DNA from: Macrosoma leucophasiata
Taxonomy: Eukaryota > Arthropoda > Insecta > Lepidoptera > Hedylidae
NCBI GenBank assembly: GCA_036365455.1
Contig: JAWQUS010000017.1
Span: forward strand, 11,284,001-11,348,000
Direction: 5' to 3'
DNA: 64,000 bases
Shown here: positions 10,471 to 22,829 of the stretch, piece by piece
Layout of the letters: each line of letters begins with the position of its first letter
Position numbering within the stretch: the first letter of the stretch is position 1
Translations under genes and position numbers: made by a program
The notes under the pieces: model-generated
What the model was told of the DNA's origin: nothing
The model's input: the letters and a program-made list of their open reading frames with translations, nothing else
Databases searched by the model: none

Positions 10471-10735
10471 AATCTATATATATATAGAAATGCAACCCGT
10501 TTTCCTTGGTCACGGCATCACGCGTGAATGGCCGGACCGATTTGGCTAATATTGATTTTGAATGATTTTTGGAAGTCCAGGGAATGTTTAAAAGGTAAGA
10601 AAATATGAAGAAATTGAAGGGAAATAGTAAAAACCACTATTTCATTTTCACATACAAATAGTCCGTATCTATCAAACCTTTGACACATGTCATATTTTTA
10701 TTCTGAGGCAATACGAAGTTTGCCGGATCAGCAAG
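10471..10735 (-). mobile_element. interspersed repeat (minus copy of the 42386 family)
   Basis: The reverse complement begins gatccggcaaacttcgtatt and proceeds through blocks shared with 42386-42655, including ccttcaatttcttcatattt and accgatttgg-type sequence, to a short TA-rich tail. Non-coding family of unknown class, common in Lepidoptera to my recollection. Confidence 0.85.
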
Positions 10736-10839
10736 TATAAAATAATAATAGACATCAAATATTACGGATACGGATGCAGATCTTTTTTCCCTGGGATATC
10801 GGTGGATATCCGAGCCATCACTAGATCCGACATCTCGCT

Positions 10840-12620
10840 CCACTGCAAATCTATTTTCAACCTACAATTCTAATAGCGTCAAATAAAAATTAGTTTCACT
10901 CTCACAATTATCTTTGACCATTAGCGTAGAATAATTACAAAGTATTATTTTGTAGAATAAAGCGATTCGCCTACGTAATTATTCTCACAATTGGTGGAGC
11001 GCTATCATAAATTCCACGGAGCTTTGTGTGACTGCGAATTGGTATTTTAGCTCCGCCATTATCTCCTGAGAATCTAATGTTGGAGATTCGTTTGATTCCA
11101 TCTCGTCAGATATCGTGTTATGCAGCTTATTTGAAAATATACTTACGCGTCTGCGGTTTTCGATCTCAATTTCTAACTATTGAATTACCTATTGCAATAG
11201 TTGTGCGTACGTACCTGAAACAGAATACAAAACAATATTATTACTGGCAGAAAAACACATTTCGATGTAATTTGCAGTGATGGGAACGAAAAGGTACAAT
11301 TCGAATAGTTCAAATAGTATTCATACTCGTCGTTTTATGATTTCTGTATATAAAATAAGGGAAATACAAGACATTTGTGCACTACATTGTGTATTACGAA
11401 ACAGGAGTAAGTTCCACTAAAATTTCAATCTTCATTAGACGTTATGAGCAGACATGAAGCTTAATTACGTAACTTGCGCTATTGTCAATGCAAATATACC
11501 AATAGTCGGCGTTGCTCCCTCAGACACAGTTTCATAGACAAACTTTTACGAAGCAACGATAATGCGATCATCCATTGCTCGCAAAGGCACATATTAACCT
11601 CGCTTAATTGCTACAGGAACAATTAATTAAAACATACCTATTACGTAGCTGACATGCGTGAAACTCCAGCTATTTATTGCTCCAATTAAAGTTTTGAATT
11701 GAACTATAGTAATTCTAATATCGTTAGTATAGTTGGCGAAGGCGAGTACGGGGGCGCAGCGGATATAATCAAAGACTGAAAAGTCTTCCCCGCAGAGGAA
11801 AATATTTTTAATATTACTACTTTTTGTAATTAGGTCACGTCGAGCCGGATGGTTCGTCGTTTCTAAAGCCTTATAGCGTTTTTACTATCGCACTGTATAT
11901 CAATGTTTGCTAGATTAATAGCTGTTATTTTAACCGTGCCGGGATTACAGAAATGTATTTTAAATAGTAGTGTTCTTGTAACTAAAATTTGCATTGTGTA
12001 GAGTTATCTGTTGAGTTAGGTCAGTTCTTGAAATCTGAAGGTGTTAGAGGCCTTTCAGAAAACAATTTAGCAGAAGTTTAATTTTATAAACCAAATTTGC
12101 TTAACTATACTAAGAGAGTTTAGTATTTGATTGTCAATATTTAAGGATTTTCATGAGCAGCCAATGTTACAAATTTTAATACTTTAAATACCACCGGAAG
12201 GTACCTACATGTAGTAATAACTTTTATCGTTAAATCTTAAGCAAGCGCTAAGAGGTGAATAATGCCATTGTATTATAAAAAAAAATTAGGGTTAAATTCA
12301 TGTTTGCTTGGAATATATTATATTCATGCATAATCAACAAGATTAATAATTTTAATTTCAACTTAGTCTCAGCAGAAACGGGTCCACGTGGTAATAAATT
12401 CGGAATACAAATTGTTATTAACACCAGAGTGATAACACTACAATCTTTACAATAAATCTTGTTCTAAATGCGCAATTAAATATTTCGGGTCTGTTGATAA
12501 TAATCTCCGTTAGAGCCGTAACGCAATTCGGTGAAAATAAGTATGTAACAGTTGTGAACGAATCAACATACGTATAATTTTGCATGAATGTACGTATTAG
12601 CTATGCTCTAAATGTCATAA
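10840..12620. other. unique AT-rich sequence (1.8 kb)
   Basis: No repeat family member or coding signal recognised. A small 11-bp inverted pair (agaataattac / gtaattattct) spans 10926-10986. Confidence 0.55.
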
Positions 12621-13445
12621 AATATAATTTATTTATTTATTTCTTATCGTACACCAAACAGAGACAATTTATATAAACAGACGACAGTAAAAAGGTACAG
12701 TAGGTGGCCTTATCGCTCAGGCAGCGATTTCTGCCAGGCAACCTTACATAAAGGATCACACAAAAAAAAAAGTATGTCGGTAGGGTGTACATACTTAATG
12801 TAACAAATGTGTAACATACAATATACAAGTGTCATACAGAAATAAAAGTACGTCAACATGTTTCACTGAATGTAAAACAAAAAATACACAAATTGATGAA
12901 TAACAGAAATAAAGGAAATGAGAGAGATAGGGATAGGTAAGATAGAAATTAGAAGTAGATACTTGAACTTAGAAAGTTATAGACTTACGTAAAATTTTTT
13001 AACTTGTTTCTTGAAAGTAGCAATAGTTTGAGTTTTTCGAATCTCGACAGGCAAATTATTCCAAAGCTGAACTGCTTTAACTGAAAAAGATTTGTGATAG
13101 AATAGAGAGGAGTGTAACGGAGTACTAAGGGAAAGATTATTGGAAGAACGAAGTGAAAGGGAGTGATTATTATTAAGAACGTTGAAGCGATCCCTCAGGT
13201 ATAGTGGAGTTGCAGGGTTAAATAGCACATTGTACAGAAGAGAAAGAATGTGTGTATCCCGGCGATGGTTATATATATATAAAGCCAGATCATCATTAAT
13301 GGTAGATATTGCATTGGGGAGATCATCCAAGCGAGCTTGTGTGTATATTTGGAGATCGTCTATATAATCTTGATGATAAAAATATAAAGTACCTATAGGT
13401 ACGTGTAATTGATGCTGAGTATACATAACGATATTACAAGAACAA
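12621..13445 (-). mobile_element. 5'-truncated non-LTR retrotransposon
   Basis: Minus-strand element: C-terminal coding fragment, ~350-base 3' UTR, then a (TAAA)n tail at 12627-12645. The UTR carries cgataaggccacctactgta, a block shared with the LINE tail at 51062. Truncation at the 5' side near 13445 is the usual result of incomplete target-primed reverse transcription. No target duplication identified. Confidence 0.87.
12977..13445 (-). pseudogene. LINE ORF2 C-terminal fragment
   Basis: About 155 residues remain from the C-terminal end of a non-LTR retrotransposon polyprotein, downstream of the reverse-transcriptase catalytic core. Visible motifs are NPATPLYLRDRFNVL and, near the end, FSVKAVQLWNNLPVEIR, a pattern typical of the final region of jockey/CR1-type ORF2 proteins. 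The fragment is uninterrupted up to its natural stop, but both the endonuclease and the YxDD catalytic region are missing, so it is inactive. The exact clade cannot be settled from this piece. The open frame continues a few codons above the ATG at 13426, so that ATG is not a real start. Confidence 0.85.
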
Positions 13446-13725
13446 TAATGAAATTACCACAGTTAAGTAAGCTGTACATGAGTGATACTCGACCTACTGA
13501 AAAAATATAGGTACCTACTTAAAACGCAACCCTACAGTGGCCCCACACGAGCTTTGCCACTTTTTATATATGATATGTTCTTAGGTTTTCGCGAGATACA
13601 CTCATTGAAATAAAACTATTTTTACGGACTGAAACTTTTTATATAGATGTAATCATTTTCTAACAACGTTGGTACCCGTTTGCGTATACATAGCCTTTTA
13701 GTACTAATAGCCTCTGAGCAAATCT

Positions 13726-13795
13726 GCGGACAGACGGAAGGATGGACGAACGAGGTGAAACTATAAGGGTTCCTTATAGGCTACAGAACCCTAAC
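13726..13795 (-). mobile_element. end fragment of the GGGTTCCGTAG family
   Basis: The plus strand reads gaaactataagggttcctta then ctacagaaccctaa after a run of cagac/gacgga repeats, matching the right arm end at about 59570-59630. Confidence 0.75.
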
Positions 13796-13862
13796 AAGGG
13801 ATCCATGAATGAACTTGAGGATATAGCTATTTACCGCTTTATATCGTTGGTACCTTATCATA

Positions 13863-14359
13863 AAGGTTGGGGAAAAAGTTTCTTCGCATTTTTTAAGATA
13901 ATTCAAAACATTTTTTAATATGGTTTATTTAAATTTAACTAAAGTATGTATGTACCATTTTGTTCGATAACTTTTTGCCATCTTGTAGGTAGGGACCCAT
14001 TGCTATAAACATTTTGGGACTTCTCATCAAAAAACCGCGACAAGTAGATTTCGCAGTCCTCTCGTGATGTTAACCTAACATTGCATAAAGAATTCTGAAG
14101 AGACCGAAACAGGTGGAAATCTGAAGGTGCAAGGTCAGGACTATACGGCGGATGCATTAACACCTCCCAGCCAAACTCTCTTAATTTTTGCTGAGTGGCT
14201 ATAGATGTGTGAGGTCTAGCGTTATCATGATGAAACACCACACCCCTTCTGTTGATCAATTCCGGCCGCTTTCTCTCAACTTCTTGCTTTAATCTCATCA
14301 GTTGTTCGCAGTAGAGTTCAGAATCGATAGTCCTGCCTGGTGGTAATAGCTCATAATGA
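13863..14359 (-). mobile_element. mariner copy 2, 5'-truncated
   Basis: On the minus strand this retains the 3' half of a cecropia-type mariner, ending in an intact terminal repeat (ggttggggaaaaagtttctt at 13865). The 5' half stops abruptly at about 14358, where the sequence changes to an unrelated block leading into the CCGACTTC repeat at 14377. Sequence identity with copy 1 is high along the shared part. Confidence 0.93.
13939..14359 (-). pseudogene. mariner transposase C-terminal fragment
   Basis: Holds the last ~140 residues of a mariner transposase, from YELLPPGRTIDSE to EQNGTYIL and its stop codon. The second and third catalytic aspartates are present (HHDNARPHT and APSDFH, 34 residues between). 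The DNA-binding domain and first aspartate are missing. No stop or shift is seen in the remaining frame. It lacks the six bases that in copy 1 encode IM before SLPTRW. Loss of the N-terminus makes it non-functional. The internal ATG at 14298 is not a true start. Confidence 0.92.
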
Positions 14360-14376
14360 TGTAAATAAATATAACT

Positions 14377-14590
14377 ACGTTAAGAAAAACCGACTTCAAA
14401 ACTGAAAAGTAAGAAATAATAAAGATATAATTGTAATTATATACTACCTATCATTTATATGTGCTATTTACTAATAGGTTTGAAGTCGGTGCCAAGCCTT
14501 TTTTTTATGTATGTACGTGAAGTACATACATAAAAAAAAAATACCGACCGAATTGAGAACCTTCTCGTTTTTTGAACTCGGTTAAAATAA
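14377..14590. mobile_element. CCGACTTCAAAA repeat element with central hairpin
   Basis: The left end aaaaaccgacttcaaaac and the right end (complement gttctcaattcggtcgg, then gagttcaaaa) are characteristic of a widespread lepidopteran repeat. A perfect 18-bp stem lies inside: 14499-14516 pairs with 14522-14539 around a 5-nt loop. Another fragment is at 18961. Non-coding. Confidence 0.75.
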
Positions 14591-15096
14591 TTGCACCCGC
14601 CAAAATTTCCGAGTTCAGCGATCTTGTATGAGCATTTATATCTTTATTCATAAAATAAGAATATATTCGTGATAATATTGTTAGCAAGAAAAATACCAAA
14701 GCATTCAATTCTAGAAAGTTTGTCAAAACAATGCAAGCGTTCAAGATGTTTGCATTGCTAGTGCCGGCTACCGACCAGTCACCCACTTACATATTAATTC
14801 GTTAAACACTGGCTAAATACATTATACACATGCAATTATTCCAAATATCACTACATAGAAGTAAGTGGAATCTTCGATTGGAAAACTATCGAAAAATATT
14901 GTGTGAATGAATTAATTAAAATGTAGAGTCTGTGTGTTTAGAATTTTAACTGTTTTCTACTTCTAAATACCTATTTAGAAGTAGAAATCAGTCAATCAAT
15001 CAACTACCTAGTTGTTATATATGTATAGAAGCTTTAATTAACTAAAAATATAACTGTGACTGCGATTACCTATGCGCATGTCAAGCGGTTTTAATT
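14591..15096. other. unique AT-rich sequence
   Basis: A short inverted pair around 14958-14985 (acttctaaatacctatttag) is the only structure noted. Confidence 0.5.
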
Positions 15097-15342
15097 GTGG
15101 TAGTGTTCCAGTGTGGGAACTCGAGGGTGTAGGCACCACCGCATTACCTAATTTATCTGCCGCTAAATGGTAGTGTTTAGCAATATCGTGTTACGGCTAG
15201 ATGGTAATGTGTGGCCCCCTAACAACTATCACAGAGGCATAATAACTAAGGTCTCAGGGGTGGCAACGCATCTGCATTTTGACCTCTGGTGTTTGTGTAA
15301 GTGTCTATAGGCTACAGTCATCACTTAATTATATCAATGTTA
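15097..15342 (+). mobile_element. foldback family, left arm
   Basis: Almost complete arm in plus orientation: outer gtggtagtgttccagtg, then ctgccgctaaatggtagtg, gcaacgcatctgcatttt and the inner tacagtcatcacttaa. Together with the right arm at 16298-16447 it brackets about 950 bases, so the two may be the ends of one element opened by later insertions. Confidence 0.82.
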
Positions 15343-15379
15343 AAATTACATAATCTTTCCTAATGATACATCTTTGTGG

Positions 15380-15442
15380 AATGATATGGTCCAGCAGTGG
15401 ACGTCTTTTGGCTGAAATGATAATGCTAACGATGATGGCATT
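15380..15442 (+). mobile_element. short fragment of the AGCAGTGGACGTC repeat tail
   Basis: Contains ggtccagcagtggacgtctt and ggctgaaatgataatg, the 3' tail also seen at 25490 and 29865. Confidence 0.75.
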
Positions 15443-15846
15443 TACAAACAGTCACACTTAGATCCCACACACAATACCTACGTACCTACATCGTACAGTT
15501 CGTACACACTGAAAGCGCACAACGTGCAGATAATTATTCGAAATGATTGAATGCGTTTTAAATACAACGTGGTCATGTCGCATAGTTGCAAGCATGAGTT
15601 GCTCATAAGGATATAGCTCGTTGCCTTCAGTTAGCACCTATGGAGTACACAAAGCGTATATGTTAATTTCACATTTGCAATTAAAATACACGCCCACCAA
15701 GGGACGCTATTGTTTTATGCGCGAATGTGCATGTATAATTCTAATAATTGAACTTGTTTATTATTTTCGGTTTGTTGCTTAAGTGAGGTTTACTGGTAGA
15801 GCTGCTGGCGTGACAACACAGCCTTACCTCGACATTAGACGAATTT

Positions 15847-16058
15847 CATAATAAATAAAATACGCTTACACTCCCAGCCCCACAGTAGGTGCAAACCTCT
15901 GTCGTGGGTGCCGTTGTATACATACAACACATACACAAATACCCAGATCCAAAACAAATACCTGTAGGCCATACAAATATTTGTCCCGGTGCGGGGATCG
16001 ATCCCGCGACCCTTCGAATCAAACGGTCATCTCACACCGCTGGACTAACCGAGTCGTC
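15847..16058 (-). mobile_element. tRNA-derived SINE, minus-strand copy
   Basis: Reverse complement: ggttagtccagcggtgtgag (A-box region), a B box in cgcgggatcgatccccg, then a unique body containing tgtatggcctacagg and a tail ending gcgtattttatttatt. The same arrangement is present on the plus strand at 33733. tRNA-derived SINEs carry internal RNA polymerase III promoters (boxes A and B). It sits between the two foldback arms. No target duplication was identified. Confidence 0.87.
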
Positions 16059-16297
16059 AAATATAAATGCAACTAAGGCCGTAACGCCACACTACACTGG
16101 TTGACACTAAGAGCTAGGCTTTCCTAGTTCTTCTACGCCTATGGATTTTTGTTTAAGATATCAGAATCAGAAATTCATTGTCAAGCACCGCTAATGACAC
16201 GTCAAAACGAAACAAAATAAATTAAAGTGAACAGCAATTGATATACATGTCAAATAACAAAGAAAAATTAAGTAATGGAGAATATCACAAATAAAAG

Positions 16298-16447
16298 GTG
16301 TTATGCCACTGTGCCGGAAATGACAGGGCCGTACATTACCACCTGACTGGAACACGATAGTGCTGAACACTTAGTAGCGGCAAGTATATTAGGTAATGTG
16401 GTGGTGCTTACACCCGCGAGCTCCGTCACTGGAGCTCTACCACCAGT
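16298..16447 (-). mobile_element. foldback family, right outer arm
   Basis: Reads as the reverse complement of the family arm: gacagggccgtacattacc, acacgatagtgctgaacac, gagctccgtcactggagctc, ending ctaccaccagt. The inner half is missing. Confidence 0.85.
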
Positions 16448-18957
16448 ACGATTACGATTTTGATAAACCTTAATATGAGACATCTACATTTTGTCCGACT
16501 AACCTGTAGTATGTGTAGTATATCTAATATAGGTATGTATAATTCCTATTGTACCACAATACTAAAGTTCTTGCAACAGTTAAACTTTGTGTAATGTAAT
16601 GACCACCAAGTTTAGGAGATTCAAGCATGTTTTCGCCATTTAATCTTAAGTCGATGGTATTTCATTATGACCCCTTATAAGCTAAGAAGCTCTTTATAGA
16701 AGTTACTTTCCACGAAAAAACGTGATCTATCGTTAAGCATGATTAAACTATTCTATCTAGTTTGCTTGAATATATGTTTTTAGAAAGGCCTGCACCTCAT
16801 TCATTACTTTGAGGAATCCGACCGCGTCATTCGAATTTCAAACGAGGTGGAATCCAATACTTTGATTATAAAAACATTTCGCTGAGAAACTTTCGTTCCA
16901 CCACTGATACTAATTGAGCGAATTTTCAAAGTAAAAGTTGTACAAACGGCAATCTCTCTGGTAAGTTGGTGAGGAAAGTTAGGATAAATTTCAGGGGAGT
17001 ACCAGCGGGGCGTCACCAGAAGAATGTAATAACTTACAGGTGCTGTGAGTTCTTTATTGGATTTCTCACGTTCCGACTCGACGTGTTTGATGGCCGGAAG
17101 ATTCTTGCCGAACTCTTGGCAGTATTAATTTTTCTGACCGTTACTTTATCCCTCATTACAATAGTATACCTATACCGAGTTCTGGTGGGCTAGTAAATAT
17201 TTTCCTTGAAAGTCCAAGTATACTTACTATGTTTTTTCATTTTGCAAAGTACGCATAAAAGAGTTTTTAGAAACTGATGGCAGAATCTCTCAATCATGCT
17301 ATCTGTATATACTGAGTACTGAATATCTTCAAATATCTGAATTCAACTCCTAGGAAAGCAGTAAAAAATTCTAAGGCATCATACAATTGATTTTAAATGA
17401 AGCTTATTTGATAAGTAACAATCGACACTAGGTAGGTACTACATCCACGTCCTTGTCTTATCAATATAACCTACGTCCATTTGCGATTTCAATCATACAT
17501 TTCAAATTAAAAAATAAACATTTAAGGCCACACTAAAGAAGCATTCCAAACATCATGATCAAATACCGATTCGCGTAAACGTTTAGACGTTCGTAGTAAA
17601 CTAAAAACAAAATAGAATCAGTTCCGCGGCGAAGGCCGTACGATTTCACTTGCATCGTTAAAAAATCGTACAGTGAGTCAGGCTGTGTCACGGGGTCAAC
17701 ACGAAAAGTGTTTCTCAGGAGTGGAGGCGGCTGAAAGGAAAAGTAGAGGCCGTGGCGAGCGGTGCGGCGCGACTGCACGTCGAGTCATTGACACATGCAA
17801 ATCCGAACAACGTTTCGGTGTTCGGTCATCGAACCCCTCCATTCAATGACTGTCGAAAGTTATCCACGACGGCGGCGTAGCCTAAAAGAGCCCCGCTTGT
17901 GCGAATGTAGCGTTAAAATCACTTATAAATAAAGCGCTCACCTTCCCATCTCATAACGAGCCTGAAAGAGCACACCGAGTTATACGTCTATTTCTTTGCT
18001 ACGATACATTTGGAGACTTATGTCTGAGTGGTAAAAGCGTTTGTCCGATAATTTATTTTCGCTTTTAACAGATGCGATGTTAACGTGAGGTGTGTCTGGC
18101 CATTGTATTATTAGCATTGCGAATTTCGTCAAGCGCTCAACACTAGACGCCATTGGCAAATACAAGCGGACAGTATGCAAATCTCTCCCGTGTATGGGAC
18201 ATTTGACAACATGTACGCTACCGGACAGCACTTAATATAAATCTGATTATTAATTTACGTTACTTTAATCTTTATTTATTATTGTAATCGTAACTGACAA
18301 CTGAAAGGGACATATTTTTACGAAGTGTACGTTGAAGTGATTACTGTAGCCTATAGGCAGAGCTCAAAGTCAAAGGCTTTATTGCGGATGTGTTATTATA
18401 ATGAGGTCAAAGAATTTATATCGCTTTGCCAATCATTATCACCTTAACGAAACATCGCTGTGTTTCAGAAGAGAAGCACTTTAGATAATTTCGTGAAATT
18501 CTAGTAGGCAGGTACTAGTAGTAGTCAGTAGTACCTACTCAATGGCAGAAAGGCCCTGAAAGAAGTGTATCACCACCAGGTTTTAATCCTACTATTTATA
18601 ATCCACCAGTAAAGTTTATGACATTTCCTTTGTCAATTCTTGCCAAAAAAAGTTGTTGCCGTCTTTTTGAATGGCTTAACGAAATAAAACAATAATTCGA
18701 TACATGAAAAAAAAATTAACGGATAGGTCACTAACAAAATCAAAATAACAAAAAAATAATCGAAATTTGGTCGTGAAAGTACCTACCATATCTATCACAA
18801 GAAGCGCAAAAAACGCATTTACTTACGACATCATATTAGAAACCTCTAAAATATCAGTGTTTCTCTACTATATTATGCATGTATTATAATAATAATATGT
18901 ATTCTTAATATGAACGTTCCTCTTGAATCATTCGATCTAATAAAATTATCGCTCAAC
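16448..18957. other. unassigned; GC-richer island 17625-17900
   Basis: About 2.5 kb without recognisable repeats. 17625-17900 is GC-richer (aggccgtggcgagcggtgcg), with open frames only as by-products. No domain is recognisable in the short frames at 16804-17193 or 17533-17778. Confidence 0.5.
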
Positions 18958-18960
18958 ATA

Positions 18961-19047
18961 TATAAAAAAAAATTGAGAACCTCCTCCTTTTTTGAAGTCA
19001 GTTAATAATAAACCGCATCAAAATCCGTTGCGCAGTTTTAAAGATGA
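18961..19047 (+). mobile_element. CCGACTTC-type repeat fragment
   Basis: attgagaacctcctcctttt then gaagtcagttaataat and ccgcatcaaaatccgttgcg. Same terminal module as 14377, truncated. Confidence 0.7.
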
Positions 19048-19171
19048 AGACCTGCTTTGTAAGACTGTATTTATAGCTACTATGACTATGTAGTGACAGT
19101 GATTAATATAAAAACACATAAAGTCACACTTAGAACATAACAACAAATGGAGGGTGAAAATAAACAGTACC

Positions 19172-19232
19172 CATTTTATCTGCCGCCAAACGGTAGTGTT
19201 TAGCGCTATCGTGTTCCGGTTAGATGGTAATG
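19172..19232 (+). mobile_element. foldback family fragment, left arm
   Basis: ctgccgccaaacggtagtgt and gctatcgtgttccggttag match the outer-middle part of the arm. It is the probable left partner of the right arm at 19381. Confidence 0.75.
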
Positions 19233-19252
19233 TATACTAATGTATAGCCCCG

Positions 19253-19302
19253 TTCAGACAGACAGACAGACGCACCAGTGATTTTTTAAGGGTTCCGTTT
19301 CT
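19253..19302. mobile_element. short scrap resembling the GGGTTCCGTAG family
   Basis: A (CAGA)n run followed by gattttttaagggttccg. It lies inside the foldback element between the two arms. Confidence 0.5.
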
Positions 19303-19380
19303 CTCTTGTGAGTTATGTTCCTCTGGCCCGGTGAAGGAAGGAAAAACAATCCAAAAGAGCTTGTGTTAGTTTTTTTTTAT

Positions 19381-19658
19381 GTTATGGAAGTGGCAAACAG
19401 GCATGCAGTTTACATTGATGTTAAGTGATGACTGCAGCGTAAAGACATCCACACAAAGACTAAGGTCAAAATGCAGATGCGTTACCACTCCTGAGGCCTA
19501 AGGTGTAATGCCTCGTGCCGGAAATTACAGGGCCGTACATTACCACCTGACCGGAACACGATAGTGCTGAACACTACCATTTAGCGGCAAGTATATTAGG
19601 TAATGTACGGTACGGTGGTGCATACGCCCGCGAGCTCCGTCACTGGAGCTCTACTAGT
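19381..19658 (-). mobile_element. foldback family, complete right arm
   Basis: The best-preserved arm in the window. It runs from inner gttatggaagtggcaaac through ggtcaaaatgcagatgcg, cattaccacctgaccggaac and gagctccgtcactggagctc to ctactagt. Useful as the family reference. Confidence 0.9.
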
Positions 19659-22600
19659 GTTAGTCTCTTCAAAGTATAGTGTTTTGTCCTAAATAAGTAC
19701 GAGTAGAAAAAATATCTATAAAGATACGGTGTCATCTTCGCATCGGCCGAGATACAACTTAATCTATCATAATAATATGAGTGATGTCACCTCTGCAACG
19801 CCGAGGTCAGACAGGCTGCAAATTACGTTTACTGACTGTCAATTAGCGAAATTATACATTTTACTGCCTAGTTTTACACCACTTGGTTCCGACATTATTC
19901 ACGGCCTTCGATTTTTAGGGTTATCCTCTCAATAGGACTATTTTAATAAAACACTAATAGACAATAGATATACCTAAGGCATAGAGCAACACGGAAGGGA
20001 GTAGCCATATGCAGGCTTTCCCCTCTGTCAAAGTACAAGCCCAAGTGGGCTGCCTGTCGCGTAGAATGTGCGTGAAATTGTTTATGTATCGGTAATGAAC
20101 GCTATGGCTACTGCCCTCCTGTCCGCCGCGGCCGGTGGCTCGTGTTGCTCTATGATATATTAAAAGTTTTAACCTTATTTTCATATAGTCTCTGCCATCT
20201 TTCTTATTCTATTGTATATCTTATCTATTTTACAAAAATGAAGATTTTATGAAAAGTAGACGAGGCACGGTACTTAAATTTAATTTTCATTTTTGTATCT
20301 TCGTATAGCTTCATATCAATATTGATTTTTTAAACTCTTAGACAGATTATAGCCATTGCATTAGACACTCATTATAATAAACATTTACACATCGTCGTGC
20401 ATTCATATCAGTCAAGATTTGTGTAGTCACAGAAGTGTAAGAATATTAATTAGATTTCTGTGTGTGTAACTAATGAAAATCATGACTTCAAACTATTGTC
20501 TCGCAACTATAAAATCTGACGACATTCTAGAAACATGCAAACTATTTGCGCGATTACTATGTTAATCATTTGTGTTTATCTAACAAACATAATGCCAACG
20601 ACAAAACGATCGTATGTGGTGGATTATTTAATACCCAGAGGGGTTATACTCATGGCCAAATAAACTGCATAACATTCCGCCTCGCAATCTTAAGCTAAAT
20701 GGCAATATCTTTTTTAAGGTTATAAACTAGTCTTTAGTTAAGTATTTTGCATAAGAACGTTGAACGAAGAAGTTACCTTCGTGTATTGTTAAGAAAATTG
20801 GCTAGCAATATTATCACGGTTGTATATGAATAAATAGGTAACTAATAAAGCATTGTTTGCTTAGACCATATAGGAAGGGGGGATAGACAGTACTGTCTGC
20901 AGACGGGTGCGGCGGGGCGCATGGTGCTGACCACTGGCCGCATTCCTCCTAGTTGAAAGTAACACGGTATCCGGCTGCGAAAAATTACCATCTTGTACCA
21001 ATATCGATACTCGCCATTCTGATTCTTATGCTTTAACACATAACGTCTATTGAGTCATGTTCCGAACGTCTGGGTGACTGAGTTAAGCGACCAAAGTCCA
21101 AAAGACAGTAATAAAATTCAGGTTCGTTTTGTATATAATCGTAATTCCCCACATCCCATCTTCAACGTTGTAAGTTGTTTGTTATGTTAGTTTAATAATG
21201 TTTAGACATTTTGCTTTTTCGTGATTACAACGATTGAGTATTTTTAGGTTTCAAAAACAATTAGAAATAAACCAAAATAAAGGTATGACTGAACACTATT
21301 TTCTTATTCCTTAAGATAATTGATGTAAAGAGAAAGAAAGAAAAGACAGAGAACTAAGGTAAATATAAAAAAATAATAATAACAAAGTACACTAGTAGTT
21401 TTTAACAATTTCTTTCTACATGTGCATTCAGTAAGTCACGTTGTATAAAAGCGGAGCAAACTCGAATAGGACAGTTACCAGGTTTTACTTTTGTGCAGTT
21501 TCGCACCTCATTGTTGAATATTCTGAGTCCCGATGGATTTGTACGGTGGAAGTACGCTACAAATAGAAGGCAGGTGCACTCCATTCAAACTGTGGATTTT
21601 TAATAATGAAAATGAACACTGTGCAAAGCAATTGCTAGACACACGTGTGTAACCGAGGCTTTATATTCCCTGTGTAGTTCTTTTTAAATAAGCGATTCAT
21701 TCTTTGTAAAGGAAAAACATATACCTAGGTATACCTACTGCGGAATTGCAAATGTTGCGGCCGCAGTTGCTTTTCGTGGTTTGTGTCACAGAGTCACATT
21801 TTCGTCTTATCTCCAGATTTAACATTCTACTTATCGTAAAAACATTGTGAGTATGGTTATTTTTTTCGTAGATATAATTTAACTCAAGCAAATAATACTT
21901 ATACGTTTATTTATTTATAGCCGTGCTTGATTTTATAAGATTTTTTCCCAGTGATCACAAAATAATTCAAATAAAATGCTCGTGGTTAGTTACATTTTTA
22001 AAGTAAAAAAAACTGACACTTGACAGTATTCACACCAATGACGAATTTTATATAGGCCGAAGTAGATTAAATAAGTACTAAATATTACTGCGATAATTCC
22101 CTAAACACAATTTATCACGCTTTACAAGCTGCGGTTTTCCTTAGCACAATAACATTTGATTAAATCAATGTAATAATATCGTGTGGATGCGAACTAGTGA
22201 TATTATTCTTCAATAAAGGGTCGAACAATATGACCAGAATGAAAGTTTCTTTCCTGCTTGAGTCGCAGCCGGGTCGGATCGCGTGGATTTGCGCGAATTT
22301 TTTGCCTGTCTGGCGCGCAGGTGTCTTGTCGTACGATTCACAATTTTTTTTCTAGTCTTCGACCTTACCTCGCATCCGAGATTTGTTTTGCTCGTTTTTT
22401 ACATACTCCATCCTTCCAAGTAATACGCGTGCGGGGTAATAATTATTATAATGATCATCATGTTTGTAAAAAAAGAAGCCAATGAAACCATTCACACAGT
22501 TTATGTTGCTAAAGAACGTGCCCATTCTTTATGAAGCCTATATATTTAAATAATTTGCCGACTAAATATTACAATTACATGTGTTCAGTAAAAAATGCGA

Positions 22601-22829
22601 CGTAATTCGATTTATTATTCTCCAGGTGACGCAATTATGCTAATACTTCAAATGTTGCGAATTAATTCATAAAATGATTTTTTTGTGTGAACAATTGTGT
22701 ATCAGTTGTATTTCTATTTCTTAACCTCGCAACCGTTCCGAAAGCTTTCGGCATGCCGTGAATCAGTGCCATTATTTTGAGCGGAACAGGTTTGTAATGA
22801 GCAATAACGGCACATTTATTTAACGGCCC
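19659..22829. other. unassigned, mostly AT-rich (3.2 kb)
   Basis: No repeat family recognised. GC-richer spots are near 20120 (cgccgcggccggtggctcg) and 20900-20950. Frames of 60-76 codons here (20842-21039, 21402-21584, 22258-22485) show no known domain. The 21402-21584 frame encodes six cysteines but is not recognisable. Confidence 0.45.

Noticed and set aside
13182..13367. 61-codon plus-strand frame opposite the LINE fragment
   Set aside because: It is the antisense of the real minus-strand retrotransposon coding remnant and has no motif of its own.
21402..21584. Small cysteine-rich secreted protein
   Set aside because: No signal peptide at the start and no recognisable cysteine framework; the frame is short and could be chance.
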